A stretch of 64,000 nt of DNA from Ktedonobacteria bacterium brp13 (GTDB lineage Bacteria > Chloroflexota > Ktedonobacteria > Ktedonobacterales > Ktedonobacteraceae): NCBI GenBank assembly GCA_015099395.1, contig AP024096.1, positions 8,101,485-8,165,484 of the forward strand, written 5' to 3'. Below are positions 8,817 through 16,095 of this stretch, one piece after another. Numbering within the stretch: the first letter of the stretch is position 1; every line of letters begins with the position of its first letter. Below the pieces are notes generated by a model, which saw only the letters and a list, made by a program, of their open reading frames with translations, was not told where the DNA came from and did not search any database. Both the position numbers and the translations under genes were made by a program.

Positions 8817-9518
8817 ATGATGGAAAATGAAAAAGCAGTCAAAAGGAATATAGAACAAATTAATCAGACGAGCGATGATACGGGATCAGCAATTTCGCGG
8901 CGTCAATTTTCTTTAGGTATATCTGGCATTGCACTTGCTGGAACCATTTTAGAGTTGTCAGACCATCATGTAGCTAACTCTCTGGCTGTTAAAACCACTG
9001 CACCGCAGAAATTGAAGCCACAGGTTCTCAATCAAGCTCAGTATGTGCTATCTGGCACGATTGGCAGTCTCTGGTCGCCAGATAGTCGACATATCGCAAC
9101 ATTCCAGGAGAATATGGTGACGCTTTATAATGCCAGCACTGGCACTCCTGAATTGAGCTATAGTAAGCATACTGATGAGATATTAACCGTCAAATGGTCG
9201 GCAGATAGTAAGTATCTGGCTTCGAGTGGTTTTGATCATATCGTGCATGTGTGGGATGCGGTGTCTGGTCAGGCAATGACGATGTATGAGGGGCATACCG
9301 ATATTGTGAGGGATGTGGCCTGGTCTCCCAATCAGCATTATATCGCGTCTGCTGGCTATGATAAGACAATACAGGTGTGGGAGGCACTTACTGGTAAGAT
9401 GGTGATAACCTGTTCTGGACATGCTGCCGAAATACAAACGCTGGCCTGGTCGCCGGATAGCAGGCATATTGCATCAACAGATTTACAGAATAAAACGATG
9501 ATCTGGCGCGTGATTTAG
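8817..9518 (+). CDS. Small WD40 protein with Tat-type signal
   Basis: 233 residues from ATG 8817, chosen because a GAAAGG site lies 8 bases upstream; an in-frame GTG at 8790 has no such site. Near residue 30 is SRRQFSLGISGIALAGTIL, a twin-arginine signal with a hydrophobic core, so export folded across the membrane is likely. No Cys follows, so it is not a lipoprotein. Four WD40-like repeats follow (SLWSPDSRHIATF, VKWSADSKYLASSG, VAWSPNQHYIASAG, LAWSPDSRHIAST). Four blades are too few for a closed propeller, so it may oligomerise or be shortened. It starts 45 bases after the NB-ARC/WD40 gene and is probably co-expressed, perhaps as its external partner. Confidence 0.82.
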   Translation: MMENEKAVKRNIEQINQTSDDTGSAISRRQFSLGISGIALAGTILELSDHHVANSLAVKTTAPQKLKPQVLNQAQYVLSGTIGSLWSPDSRHIATFQENMVTLYNASTGTPELSYSKHTDEILTVKWSADSKYLASSGFDHIVHVWDAVSGQAMTMYEGHTDIVRDVAWSPNQHYIASAGYDKTIQVWEALTGKMVITCSGHAAEIQTLAWSPDSRHIASTDLQNKTMIWRVI

Positions 9519-9663
9519 CCTGTATTAAAAAGCAATATCATCAAGGTTTAGCTTTTGGGGTATGTCACATCGATGCGATTATCTTTAAATATGTATCACT
9601 TTGCCAGTTGTTTTGCGGATTTAAAATGGCTTCAATGTTAATTTGGTTCGATAGCTGTAGAAT

Positions 9664-9704
9664 GCATAGTTTTGCAGAATCGTGGGATCATAGTTTTGCA
9701 GAAA
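9664..9704 (+). repeat. Paired short repeat, copy 2 (transposon-end-like)
   Basis: Two exact GTTTTGCAGA units at 9669 and 9693, again 24 bases apart, each preceded by CATA. Same orientation as copies at 4716 and 23849. Together with copy 1 it brackets the NB-ARC/WD40 gene pair. Confidence 0.6.
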
Positions 9705-9732
9705 GCTGGAGCTATCTGAACTTGAGTGAAGA

Positions 9733-9774
9733 AACGGCTAACTACGGTTTTGGGCTTTTATGTAGTTAGTCGTT
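9733..9774 (+). terminator. Terminator-like hairpin
   Basis: Arms AACGGCTAACTAC (9733-9745) and GTAGTTAGTCGTT (9762-9774) pair at 12 of 13 positions around a 16-base loop and run into TTGATT. It could terminate transcription from the WD40 genes 215 bases upstream, or be part of the adjacent mobile-element remnant. Confidence 0.45.
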
Positions 9775-9873
9775 TTGATTATGAGTACCACCAGGATTAC
9801 CCGGTGGTAGATGAAGTTTGGCTCGTCGATGGACAGTACAGTTGGAAGGTGCTAGCGGTCGTGAACGGACCGG

Positions 9874-9907
9874 TTGTCATCGATTTGTCATATTGATATG
9901 CGATAAT
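9874..9907 (+). promoter_or_regulatory. Pho-box-like operator and -10 before the two-component operon
   Basis: TTGTCAT-CGAT-TTGTCAT (9874-9891) is a perfect direct repeat of 7 bases with a 4-base spacer, the layout of the E. coli pho box. Exactly 10 bases later is GATAAT (9902-9907), a good -10. This spacing is that of PhoB-activated promoters, in which the box replaces the -35. The response-regulator ATG is 49 bases downstream, so autoregulation is likely. Confidence 0.7.
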
Positions 9908-9955
9908 CAGAGAAGTTCGATCATCATTATAAAGAAGATAAGAAGAAGCTTTGCC

Positions 9956-10639
9956 ATGCGTATCCTTGTTGTAGAAGATAATCATCGTCTCAATCATTCA
10001 CTAACATCGAGCCTTATCCATGAAGGCTATAGTGTCGATAGTGCGTATGATGGGCAGGAGGGACAGGATCTGGCTGAATTAACTCCTTATGATCTTATTA
10101 TCCTGGATATCTTACTACCCGGGAAAGATGGACTGGAGGTCTGCCGTGATCTGCGTCGCCGGCGCGTCCAAATCCCGATTCTATTGTTAACTGCGCGGGA
10201 TAGCATCGATGACCGGGTCCAGGGCCTGGATTATGGAGCTGATGACTACCTGGTGAAGCCATTTGCCATGCGTGAATTATTGGCGCGCTTGCGTGCGCTA
10301 TTACGTCGCCAGCATTCCTCCAGGCAGGGACAACTGGTGATGGGCAGCCTGGTGATTAATCCCATTACTCATACCACTGAGCGCGAAGAACAGCCAATTG
10401 ATCTGACGCCTAAAGAGTTTGCGCTGCTCGAATACTTTATGTATCACCCGAACCAGGTGGTTACGCGCGAGATGATCGAGCAGCATATCTGGAATTATGA
10501 TTTTGAATGTGAATCAAATGTGATTGATGTGTATATTCGCCGTCTGCGGCGGAAAATCGACAACCCGTTTGCAGTCAAATTGCTGACCACGGTGCGCGGC
10601 ATTGGATATCGGTTGCAATCGCCACCAGAACAAGGGTGA
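9956..10639 (+). CDS. OmpR/PhoB-family response regulator
   Basis: 227 residues. The start MRILVVEDN at ATG 9956 is chosen because it begins the receiver fold; the upstream in-frame extension is not conserved sequence. The receiver has the acidic pair (EDN), phosphoacceptor Asp51 in LIILDILLPGKDG, Thr in LLLTARD and Lys in YLVKPFAMREL. The C-terminal winged helix includes LTPKEFALLEYFM and VDVYIRRLRRKID. It binds DNA as a dimer at direct repeats, consistent with the box at 9874. The histidine kinase starts 3 bases after its stop. Confidence 0.96.
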   Translation: MRILVVEDNHRLNHSLTSSLIHEGYSVDSAYDGQEGQDLAELTPYDLIILDILLPGKDGLEVCRDLRRRRVQIPILLLTARDSIDDRVQGLDYGADDYLVKPFAMRELLARLRALLRRQHSSRQGQLVMGSLVINPITHTTEREEQPIDLTPKEFALLEYFMYHPNQVVTREMIEQHIWNYDFECESNVIDVYIRRLRRKIDNPFAVKLLTTVRGIGYRLQSPPEQG

Positions 10640-10642
10640 TTC

Positions 10643-12136
10643 ATGAAGCAACGACAGGCACGGCATCATTTCCGCGTTTCCCTGGCCTCCAGCGTGAGAA
10701 CACGCCTGACTTTCTGGTACCTGGCAGTGATGGCATTTATCATTATTGTCTATGGTGGTAGTCTTTATGCTTCTGAGACTTTTCTGAACGCCGACGTTGC
10801 TGAGAGCAGGCTGGAATCCCAATTATACCAGGATAGCCCGCAGTTTGCGGATGCTTATAAGCAGGCTTTGCTGGATCACCAGACGCTCACTGATCTCCAT
10901 CTTACCGTATCATCGCAGGAGATGGTGCTCCTGCTAAGTCCGGAAGGGAGCATCCTGGACTTACGTGGTCCTCTGACAAGCAACTCAATCCAACAACTCC
11001 AGACGAAGGCTCAGCAGTACTCAGGGATCATCAATCTGGCGGTTTCCCAAAAGCAGCACCATGATTGGTGGGGATCCGGGAATACGTATCGTGTCCTGAT
11101 CACCCCTGTACTGAATCAGAATGCACGGGTTGCTACTCTGCTGGTGGGATTACCACTCCAAGACACCATCCCTTTGTTTTCGATCTGGTTCTTTTGCGGT
11201 GCCGTTGCTCTCATCGTTGCAGCCATCGGAGGTTACTGGTTGGCGGGCAAAGCGCTGCGGCCTGTGAAAATGATTACCAGCGCAGCCAACGAGATCAGCG
11301 CGACCGATCTGCGCCGCCGCTTGCACTTGCAACGCAGCGACGAGTTTGGTCAACTGGCAGCTACTTTTGATCAAATGCTTTCGCGTCTGGAGGCTGCCTT
11401 CAAACGCCAGGCGCGGTTCACTGCTGACGCCAGCCATGAACTGCGCACCCCACTTACCATCATCGACCTGGAAGTTAATCGGGCTTTGACGCAGTGTGAG
11501 CGACCCGAAGACTACCGGCAAGTGTTGGAACAGATTCAGGCTGAAAATGCGCAGATGACGACGATTGTCAACAGTCTGCTCCTCCTGGCGCGGGCCGATA
11601 CCGGACAGATAGCGCTGGACCTGCAAGAGGTTGATCTGAGCGATATTGCCCTGGCCAGCGTGGAACGCCTACTTCCGCTGGCTCGCCAGAACCAGATAAC
11701 CCTGGCGACCGGCGATCTGCCGGAAGTGCTGGTCCGCGGCAATCCTCACTATCTGGGACAGATGCTGACCAATGTGATCGAGAATGGGATCAAATATAGC
11801 AGTGGAACCGGGAAACGCGTGCATGTGGAACTGGCTTGTGAACAGGAGCGCTGGGGTGTGATACATGTGCAGGATGACGGTCCTGGCATAGCTGAGGAAC
11901 ACCTGCCCTCATTGTTTGAGCGCTTCTATCGCGTAGATAAGGCGCGCTTGCGCAAGCAGAGAGGGCAGGAGGAGCCAGGAGGCACCGGGTTGGGCTTATC
12001 TATTGTGTATTGGATTGTCCAGGCCCACGGTGGCGAGATATACGTGGAGAGCAAAATTGGAACTGGCTCGCTTTTTATAATACGCCTGCCTCTGTTGACC
12101 AGTACAAAGGAAGGAGCGTTGATGACAAATCGATGA
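10643..12136 (+). CDS. Sensor histidine kinase (HAMP, HisKA, HATPase)
   Basis: 497 residues beginning 3 bases after the response regulator, so translation is coupled. A membrane segment near residues 25-50 and another near 175-200 enclose an extracytoplasmic sensor of about 125 residues with no recognised fold. HAMP follows (LAGKALRPVKMI), then the phosphoacceptor His265 in FTADASHELRTPLTI. The ATPase has the N box (NVIENGIKYS), G1 (VQDDGPGI), F box (LFERFYRVDK) and G2 (GGTGLGLSIV). No PAS domain, unlike classical PhoR. The last codons overlap an inverted copy of the pho-box-like site. Confidence 0.95.
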   Translation: MKQRQARHHFRVSLASSVRTRLTFWYLAVMAFIIIVYGGSLYASETFLNADVAESRLESQLYQDSPQFADAYKQALLDHQTLTDLHLTVSSQEMVLLLSPEGSILDLRGPLTSNSIQQLQTKAQQYSGIINLAVSQKQHHDWWGSGNTYRVLITPVLNQNARVATLLVGLPLQDTIPLFSIWFFCGAVALIVAAIGGYWLAGKALRPVKMITSAANEISATDLRRRLHLQRSDEFGQLAATFDQMLSRLEAAFKRQARFTADASHELRTPLTIIDLEVNRALTQCERPEDYRQVLEQIQAENAQMTTIVNSLLLLARADTGQIALDLQEVDLSDIALASVERLLPLARQNQITLATGDLPEVLVRGNPHYLGQMLTNVIENGIKYSSGTGKRVHVELACEQERWGVIHVQDDGPGIAEEHLPSLFERFYRVDKARLRKQRGQEEPGGTGLGLSIVYWIVQAHGGEIYVESKIGTGSLFIIRLPLLTSTKEGALMTNR

Positions 12137-12139
12137 CAA
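12122..12139 (-). promoter_or_regulatory. Inverted pho-box-like site at the kinase 3' end
   Basis: ATGACAAATCGATGACAA is the exact reverse complement of the 18-base site at 9874-9891. It lies across the kinase stop codon, 14 bases before the next box. A perfect 18-base match flanking the operon on both sides is unlikely by chance; it may be an additional regulator binding site for the downstream promoter. Confidence 0.6.
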
Positions 12140-12152
12140 AAGAGACGAACAC

Positions 12153-12186
12153 AATTCATGCCCCTGTCATCTTGTAACCTTATACT
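12153..12186 (+). promoter_or_regulatory. Pho-box-like promoter of the PhyH operon
   Basis: AATTCAT-GCCC-CTGTCAT (12153-12170), the second half a perfect pho-box half-site and the first half weaker, is followed after exactly 10 bases by TATACT (12181-12186). The geometry equals that at 9874. I infer activation by the response regulator at 9956. A hyphenated palindrome CTACGA-TGTG-TCGTAG lies just downstream at 12202-12217. Confidence 0.6.
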
Positions 12187-12201
12187 CTTGCTAAGACATT
12201 C

Positions 12202-12217
12202 CTACGATGTGTCGTAG
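12202..12217. promoter_or_regulatory. Short dyad in the PhyH operon leader
   Basis: CTACGA-TGTG-TCGTAG, a perfect 6-base inverted repeat about 15 bases after the predicted -10. It could be a repressor operator or a small 5'-leader hairpin; no protein can be assigned. Confidence 0.4.
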
Positions 12218-12269
12218 ATACAAACAGAAAGGGCTCCGGGAAAAGAGCAACGAAGGAGATTGCAGACGT

Positions 12270-12362
12270 ATGAGATGCCTTCTAGACATTTTGGAAAAAC
12301 AGAGGCAAACCCTGAGCCATTGCGTGAACATCTTTCACGAAGCTTTCTGTGATATATGTTGA
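12270..12362 (+). CDS. Candidate 30-residue cysteine-containing peptide
   Basis: ATG 12270 follows CGAAGGAGAT with an 11-base gap and opens a 30-residue frame: MRCLLDILEKQRQTL, then SHCVNIFHEAFCDIC. It contains four Cys (positions 3, 18, 27, 30). The stop TGA overlaps the GAAAGG site of the next gene, whose ATG is 15 bases on, an arrangement typical of leader peptides with coupled translation. It could be a regulatory leader or a substrate of the modifying enzymes encoded downstream. No homology recognised; short length makes the call uncertain. Confidence 0.4.
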   Translation: MRCLLDILEKQRQTLSHCVNIFHEAFCDIC

Positions 12363-12377
12363 AAGGAACACGCTCCT

Positions 12378-13211
12378 ATGAGAGTTATTGGTGAACCATT
12401 GGTCAGCAATGGTCATACATTAGAAATGACGGCGGAGAGATTGGGCTGGCTTGAACCGAGCGCTGCGAGTCTCCCGATCGAGCAATTGCAGGAAACGTAT
12501 CGCCTGCAGGGCTACCTCTGGCTGAAGGGGTTCTTTGAGAGGGACGTTATTTTGAACTTCCGCGACTATTTCTTTGAATCCATCTTTGCGCGTGGACCTC
12601 AAGCGTTTTTTGAGATCATCAGTTCGCAAGAGTACGAAAATTTCTGCACCATGCCCCGTCTCTGGACCTTCTATCAGGCGTTTCTCCAGGGAGAACCCTA
12701 TCTGCATAAGCGCAAACTTCTCCGTTTCAACTCTCCTGGCGAGGACAACTGTACCGGCGGACACTACGACTTGATCTATTTGCGCTCCGGGACCGACAGA
12801 CTTTGTACCAGTTGGATACCGCTGGGTGATATTCCGGTCGAAATGGGAGGGCTGATCTATCTTGAGCATTCAGACACAGTGGGACGCCAGATGGAGGCCG
12901 AGTTTCGCGTGAAGAACACCGACCTTCCTCCTGAAGAGCGCATCAGCGCATATAACCGCAACATGCGTGCAAATGGCTGGATCAGCACTGATCTTGTAGA
13001 CATGGCCACTCGCTTCAATAGCCGCTGGCTGATAGCTGACTACGAGGCCGGAGATATGGTGATTCACAGTCCCTACATGATCCACGCCGCAACGTTGAAC
13101 AAAGACCCTTTGTACAGGACAAGACTGTCTACTGACATTCGTTTCCAGCGAGTCGACGATAAGATTGACCAGCGCTGGGCCAAAGTCTGGTCCCTTGGCG
13201 ACGATTTATAG
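12378..13211 (+). CDS. Phytanoyl-CoA dioxygenase-like Fe(II)/2-oxoglutarate oxygenase
   Basis: 277 residues, ATG 12378 with GAAAGGAAC upstream. The Fe(II) site is visible as His129-x-Asp131 (GGHYDLIY) and distal His236 (SPYMIHAATLN), with an Arg (YRTRLSTDIRF) about ten residues later that would bind 2-oxoglutarate. GDIPVEMGGLIYLEHS is typical of the PhyH fold. Such enzymes hydroxylate lipids or secondary metabolites using oxygen and 2-oxoglutarate. It is the first enzyme of a four-gene run (12378-15818) with gaps of 3-19 bases, behind a pho-box-like promoter. Substrate unknown. Confidence 0.88.
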   Translation: MRVIGEPLVSNGHTLEMTAERLGWLEPSAASLPIEQLQETYRLQGYLWLKGFFERDVILNFRDYFFESIFARGPQAFFEIISSQEYENFCTMPRLWTFYQAFLQGEPYLHKRKLLRFNSPGEDNCTGGHYDLIYLRSGTDRLCTSWIPLGDIPVEMGGLIYLEHSDTVGRQMEAEFRVKNTDLPPEERISAYNRNMRANGWISTDLVDMATRFNSRWLIADYEAGDMVIHSPYMIHAATLNKDPLYRTRLSTDIRFQRVDDKIDQRWAKVWSLGDDL

Positions 13212-13223
13212 AGGAGAAGGTCT

Positions 13224-13826
13224 TTGCTTCCACTGATTTATACCAACCCGCTGGCAGCCGGAATATTCCTGGCTGCTTGTCTGGTCTGGAACGTGCCGGA
13301 ATGGATAGGTGCATTCAAGCAAACAGCCAGGGCGTCCAGAAAAGGAGCGGTAGCTCAGGATCGTGGTTCAATGGTCCTCCTGATTGGATTGCTCTGGTTT
13401 GGCGTTGCCTTAAATTTTTTGCTCGCCTGGCTGCTTCCGAGGGCAGCTTTCTCCTGGCAACGCACTGTCCTCTTTGGTATCGGGGTGAGCTTCATCCTGC
13501 TCGGCGTCACTTTGCGCTGGTACGCCATTCGGGTATTGGGCCGCTATTTTACCCGCGATGTTGCAGTGTCAGCCGATCAGAAAGTCGTGCAGGACGGTCC
13601 ATATCGCTACATTCGCCATCCTGCCTACAGTGGCACATTCTTAACGATGCTGGGCGTAGGTCTCGCGCTCACCAACTGGGCCAGTCTGGTTGCCCTGCTC
13701 CTCTGCGTGTTTGCTGGTCATCTCTATCGGGTAAACATTGAAGAAGAGGCGCTCATCCAGACCATTGGCCAATCATATATTGAATACATACAACATACAA
13801 AGCGCTTCATTCCATGGGTGTTTTAG
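13224..13826 (+). CDS. Isoprenylcysteine carboxyl methyltransferase-like membrane enzyme
   Basis: 200 residues from TTG 13224, supported by GAGGAGAAGG just upstream. Four to five hydrophobic segments. The C-terminal signature GPYRYIRHPAYSGTFL and the later EEEALIQTIGQSYIEY are the S-adenosylmethionine-binding region of the ICMT/phospholipid methyltransferase family. Bacterial members methylate small molecules, lipids or fatty-acid-like substrates rather than prenylated proteins, and most are uncharacterised. It lies 12 bases after the dioxygenase and should act in the same pathway. Confidence 0.88.
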   Translation: MLPLIYTNPLAAGIFLAACLVWNVPEWIGAFKQTARASRKGAVAQDRGSMVLLIGLLWFGVALNFLLAWLLPRAAFSWQRTVLFGIGVSFILLGVTLRWYAIRVLGRYFTRDVAVSADQKVVQDGPYRYIRHPAYSGTFLTMLGVGLALTNWASLVALLLCVFAGHLYRVNIEEEALIQTIGQSYIEYIQHTKRFIPWVF

Positions 13827-13845
13827 TAGAAAGCAGGCAGAAACA

Positions 13846-14634
13846 ATGGCGCTTCTCTTGATTGTGCTCCTCCTCATTCTTTTCCTCTGGATAGCAGGCT
13901 TTCTTCTGATTACTGATTTTGCCGTTCCTCTGGAGAAAAAGAGGCGATTTCAGCGTGTGCTCGTTATTTTTCCTCATGCAGATGATGAAGCCATCAGTTG
14001 CGGAGGATTTCTTCATCGTATCTCACGAAGTGGCTGCAACGTAACGTTGCTGATTCTGACTAAAGGCGAAAGAGGAATCCCACATGCAAGACGTTATGGA
14101 AACTTTAAGGAGATTCGCGTAAAAGAAGCTCAGGAAGTGGCTGCAATCCTGGGAATCTCCAGGCTTATCCAGGAGGACTTTGGCGATGGGATATTGCGTG
14201 AGAAAAAGCAGGAACTGATGATGTGCATTACCGCGCTTATCGAGCAGGAACAACCTGACTTGCTTATAACCTACGACCTCGCCGGTTTTTATGGGCATGC
14301 AGATCATATTATGTGTTCCGAGATCATCACTGAACTGAAAAAGACCAGATTTCCAGCGGTGCCTTTATGGTATGTAACATTCCCCAAAAGGGTACTCACA
14401 CGCATCAAACTTCCTGAAGATCTGGCCATAGACCCACGGTTTCAAGAAAAACAGGCTGCCCCTACTCATAAAATATTTATAGGGGCCAGCGTTTTTCCAA
14501 AGACCAAATCATGGTATACCTATAAGAGCCAGAGAACCGCACTGGCAAACGGTATCAGTAAATTTGTTCCCATATGGTTTCTCTGGTTTTTCCTTTCCAT
14601 GGTACTTTTTGAATATTTTGCTGAGGTAAGGTAG
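13846..14634 (+). CDS. PIG-L/LmbE family deacetylase, membrane anchored
   Basis: 262 residues from ATG 13846; an in-frame start at 13738 would overlap the preceding gene by 89 bases and lacks support. An N-terminal hydrophobic segment (residues 3-25) anchors it. The zinc site is clear: PHADDE at 43-48 and later HADHIMCSE. LILTKGERG is also typical. The family removes N-acetyl groups from sugar conjugates such as GlcNAc-inositol, bacillithiol or mycothiol precursors, and antibiotics. A second hydrophobic stretch near the C terminus (FLWFFLSMVLFEYF) may also sit in the membrane. Third gene of the PhyH operon. Confidence 0.9.
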   Translation: MALLLIVLLLILFLWIAGFLLITDFAVPLEKKRRFQRVLVIFPHADDEAISCGGFLHRISRSGCNVTLLILTKGERGIPHARRYGNFKEIRVKEAQEVAAILGISRLIQEDFGDGILREKKQELMMCITALIEQEQPDLLITYDLAGFYGHADHIMCSEIITELKKTRFPAVPLWYVTFPKRVLTRIKLPEDLAIDPRFQEKQAAPTHKIFIGASVFPKTKSWYTYKSQRTALANGISKFVPIWFLWFFLSMVLFEYFAEVR

Positions 14635-14636
14635 GC

Positions 14637-15818
14637 ATGTTAGAAAAAGGTAAAGCTTCACAGAGAACCTTGCGCTCCCTGGCTCCTGGTATGAAAATTG
14701 TTCGTTCCCGGGCGATACCGTTTGTCTCAGAAGTTCGGCTAAAGCAGGCGGCACAGCCCCTGACGGACGCCTGGCAGCATCTGACAATCGCAGAACGCCA
14801 TTCCACTCTGCTTGGGATCAGTTTTCGCCCGCTACAGGCGGCAGCTCTGGGATTAGATGCGCGAGCGACCCTGCAAACATTGCTCCCCTATCCATTTCAG
14901 CTCATACGCCTGGGGGCCTACTGGAATCGCATGGAACCTGAACCTGGAGTATTTGCTACTGACGAGCTTGATTGGCAAATCGATGCTGCCGAACAGGCAG
15001 GAAAGCAGATTATATTGTGTGTTGGTCCGCTAAAAACCTTTAGCTATCCTGAGTTCTTTGTGCCAGCGCATCATCTGCGGCAGCCTTTCCCGGAGCATAC
15101 CCTCATCAAACCGTCTGCTTACCCGTTACTGCTGACAGCCTCAATAGAATTCGTCACGCGTCTTGTGGATCGGTATAAACATCGTCAAAGCATAGTTGCG
15201 TGGCAACTGGAACATGAGGCTGTAGATCCACTTGGAGTAGAACATAGCTGGCGGTTAGCTGTGGCTTTTGTCGAGAAAGAAGTGGAAGCGCTCAGAAAAG
15301 TTGATCCTACAAGGCCGGTTATGCTAAACGGCTTTTTGCCGACCTCTTTGCCGGTATATTTCTCCCAATGGTGGCGGACACGCGATCAGGGTGATTCACT
15401 AGCAGTTGCGCAGCGTCTGGCAGATATTGTCGGAATCGATTACTACCCACGTCACGCGTTGATGTCTGTAGGGGCAAAAACACTCTATCTGGATGGAAGC
15501 ACAAGCCTCTGGCAGCGGAGGAGGCAAAAACAATTGTTTGCCCTGGCCCGTGCTCATGGGCAAAAACTGATGGTTGCAGAGGGGCAGGCAGAGCCATGGG
15601 AGGCGGTGACAACCCCACCTAATCCAGATGGGCAAGGCATGTACAGTTGTTTACCGGAACAGATCATTACCAACTATAACACTTGCATGCGCTGGTCGGG
15701 ATCTGAAGTTCCCCTGCATGCATACCTCTTTTGGGGGGCGGAGTATTGGATACTGCGCCAGCAATGCGCTGATTCAAGCTATATGCAGGCATTTACTCGC
15801 ATCCTTGAAAATGCCTGA
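14637..15818 (+). CDS. Clan GH-A glycoside hydrolase (beta-galactosidase-like)
   Basis: 393 residues starting 2 bases after the deacetylase stop. The TIM-barrel pattern of retaining glycosidases is visible: LIRLGAYWNRMEPEPGVF at the entrance, probable acid/base Glu192 in WQLEHEA, and probable nucleophile Glu315 in MVAEGQAEPW. IDYYPRHAL and the late YLFWGAEYW are in the expected places. There is no signal peptide, so it acts in the cytoplasm. The closest family is probably GH42/GH5-like, but the sugar is unknown. Together with a deacetylase it suggests processing of a glycoconjugate. Confidence 0.85.
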   Translation: MLEKGKASQRTLRSLAPGMKIVRSRAIPFVSEVRLKQAAQPLTDAWQHLTIAERHSTLLGISFRPLQAAALGLDARATLQTLLPYPFQLIRLGAYWNRMEPEPGVFATDELDWQIDAAEQAGKQIILCVGPLKTFSYPEFFVPAHHLRQPFPEHTLIKPSAYPLLLTASIEFVTRLVDRYKHRQSIVAWQLEHEAVDPLGVEHSWRLAVAFVEKEVEALRKVDPTRPVMLNGFLPTSLPVYFSQWWRTRDQGDSLAVAQRLADIVGIDYYPRHALMSVGAKTLYLDGSTSLWQRRRQKQLFALARAHGQKLMVAEGQAEPWEAVTTPPNPDGQGMYSCLPEQIITNYNTCMRWSGSEVPLHAYLFWGAEYWILRQQCADSSYMQAFTRILENA

Positions 15819-15861
15819 TTTTTGGGAAGTGGTTTGCCTCTCTTGTCACGACTCTGCTATC

Positions 15862-15910
15862 CAGGGCAATTGCATCGCCATTCAGAAACGAATGAGGGGC
15901 AATTGCCCTG
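15862..15910. repeat. Perfect 12-bp inverted repeat
   Basis: CAGGGCAATTGC (15862-15873) and GCAATTGCCCTG (15899-15910) are exact reverse complements around a 25-base loop, about 45 bases after the glycosidase stop. It could form a transcript-end hairpin, though no T tract follows. Confidence 0.5.
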
Positions 15911-16095
15911 AAATACATACAGGTAAGCTTTAAGCAGGTAAATACGCGAATCATCGGGTGATAGGACGCCGCGTGCACAGTGTTACCCTGTTTGTTGTAG
16001 ACTACAACAATTTTCCACCTATGCTCGCGCAGGCTTGAGCCAGGGCTTCCGCGTGTAACTCATTCTGATTGCTCAGACTGACTATCGATAAATTG

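Larger units (their letters stand above)
9519..9873. other. Intergenic region with repeat and hairpin
   Basis: Holds repeat copy 2 and a terminator-like hairpin (listed separately). The remaining bases around 9775-9870 contain an inverted CCACC...GGTGG but no recognisable coding remnant. Confidence 0.4.

Noticed and set aside
9818..9955. 46-codon N-terminal extension of the response regulator
   Set aside because: The extension spans the pho-box-like promoter and the receiver domain begins normally at ATG 9956.
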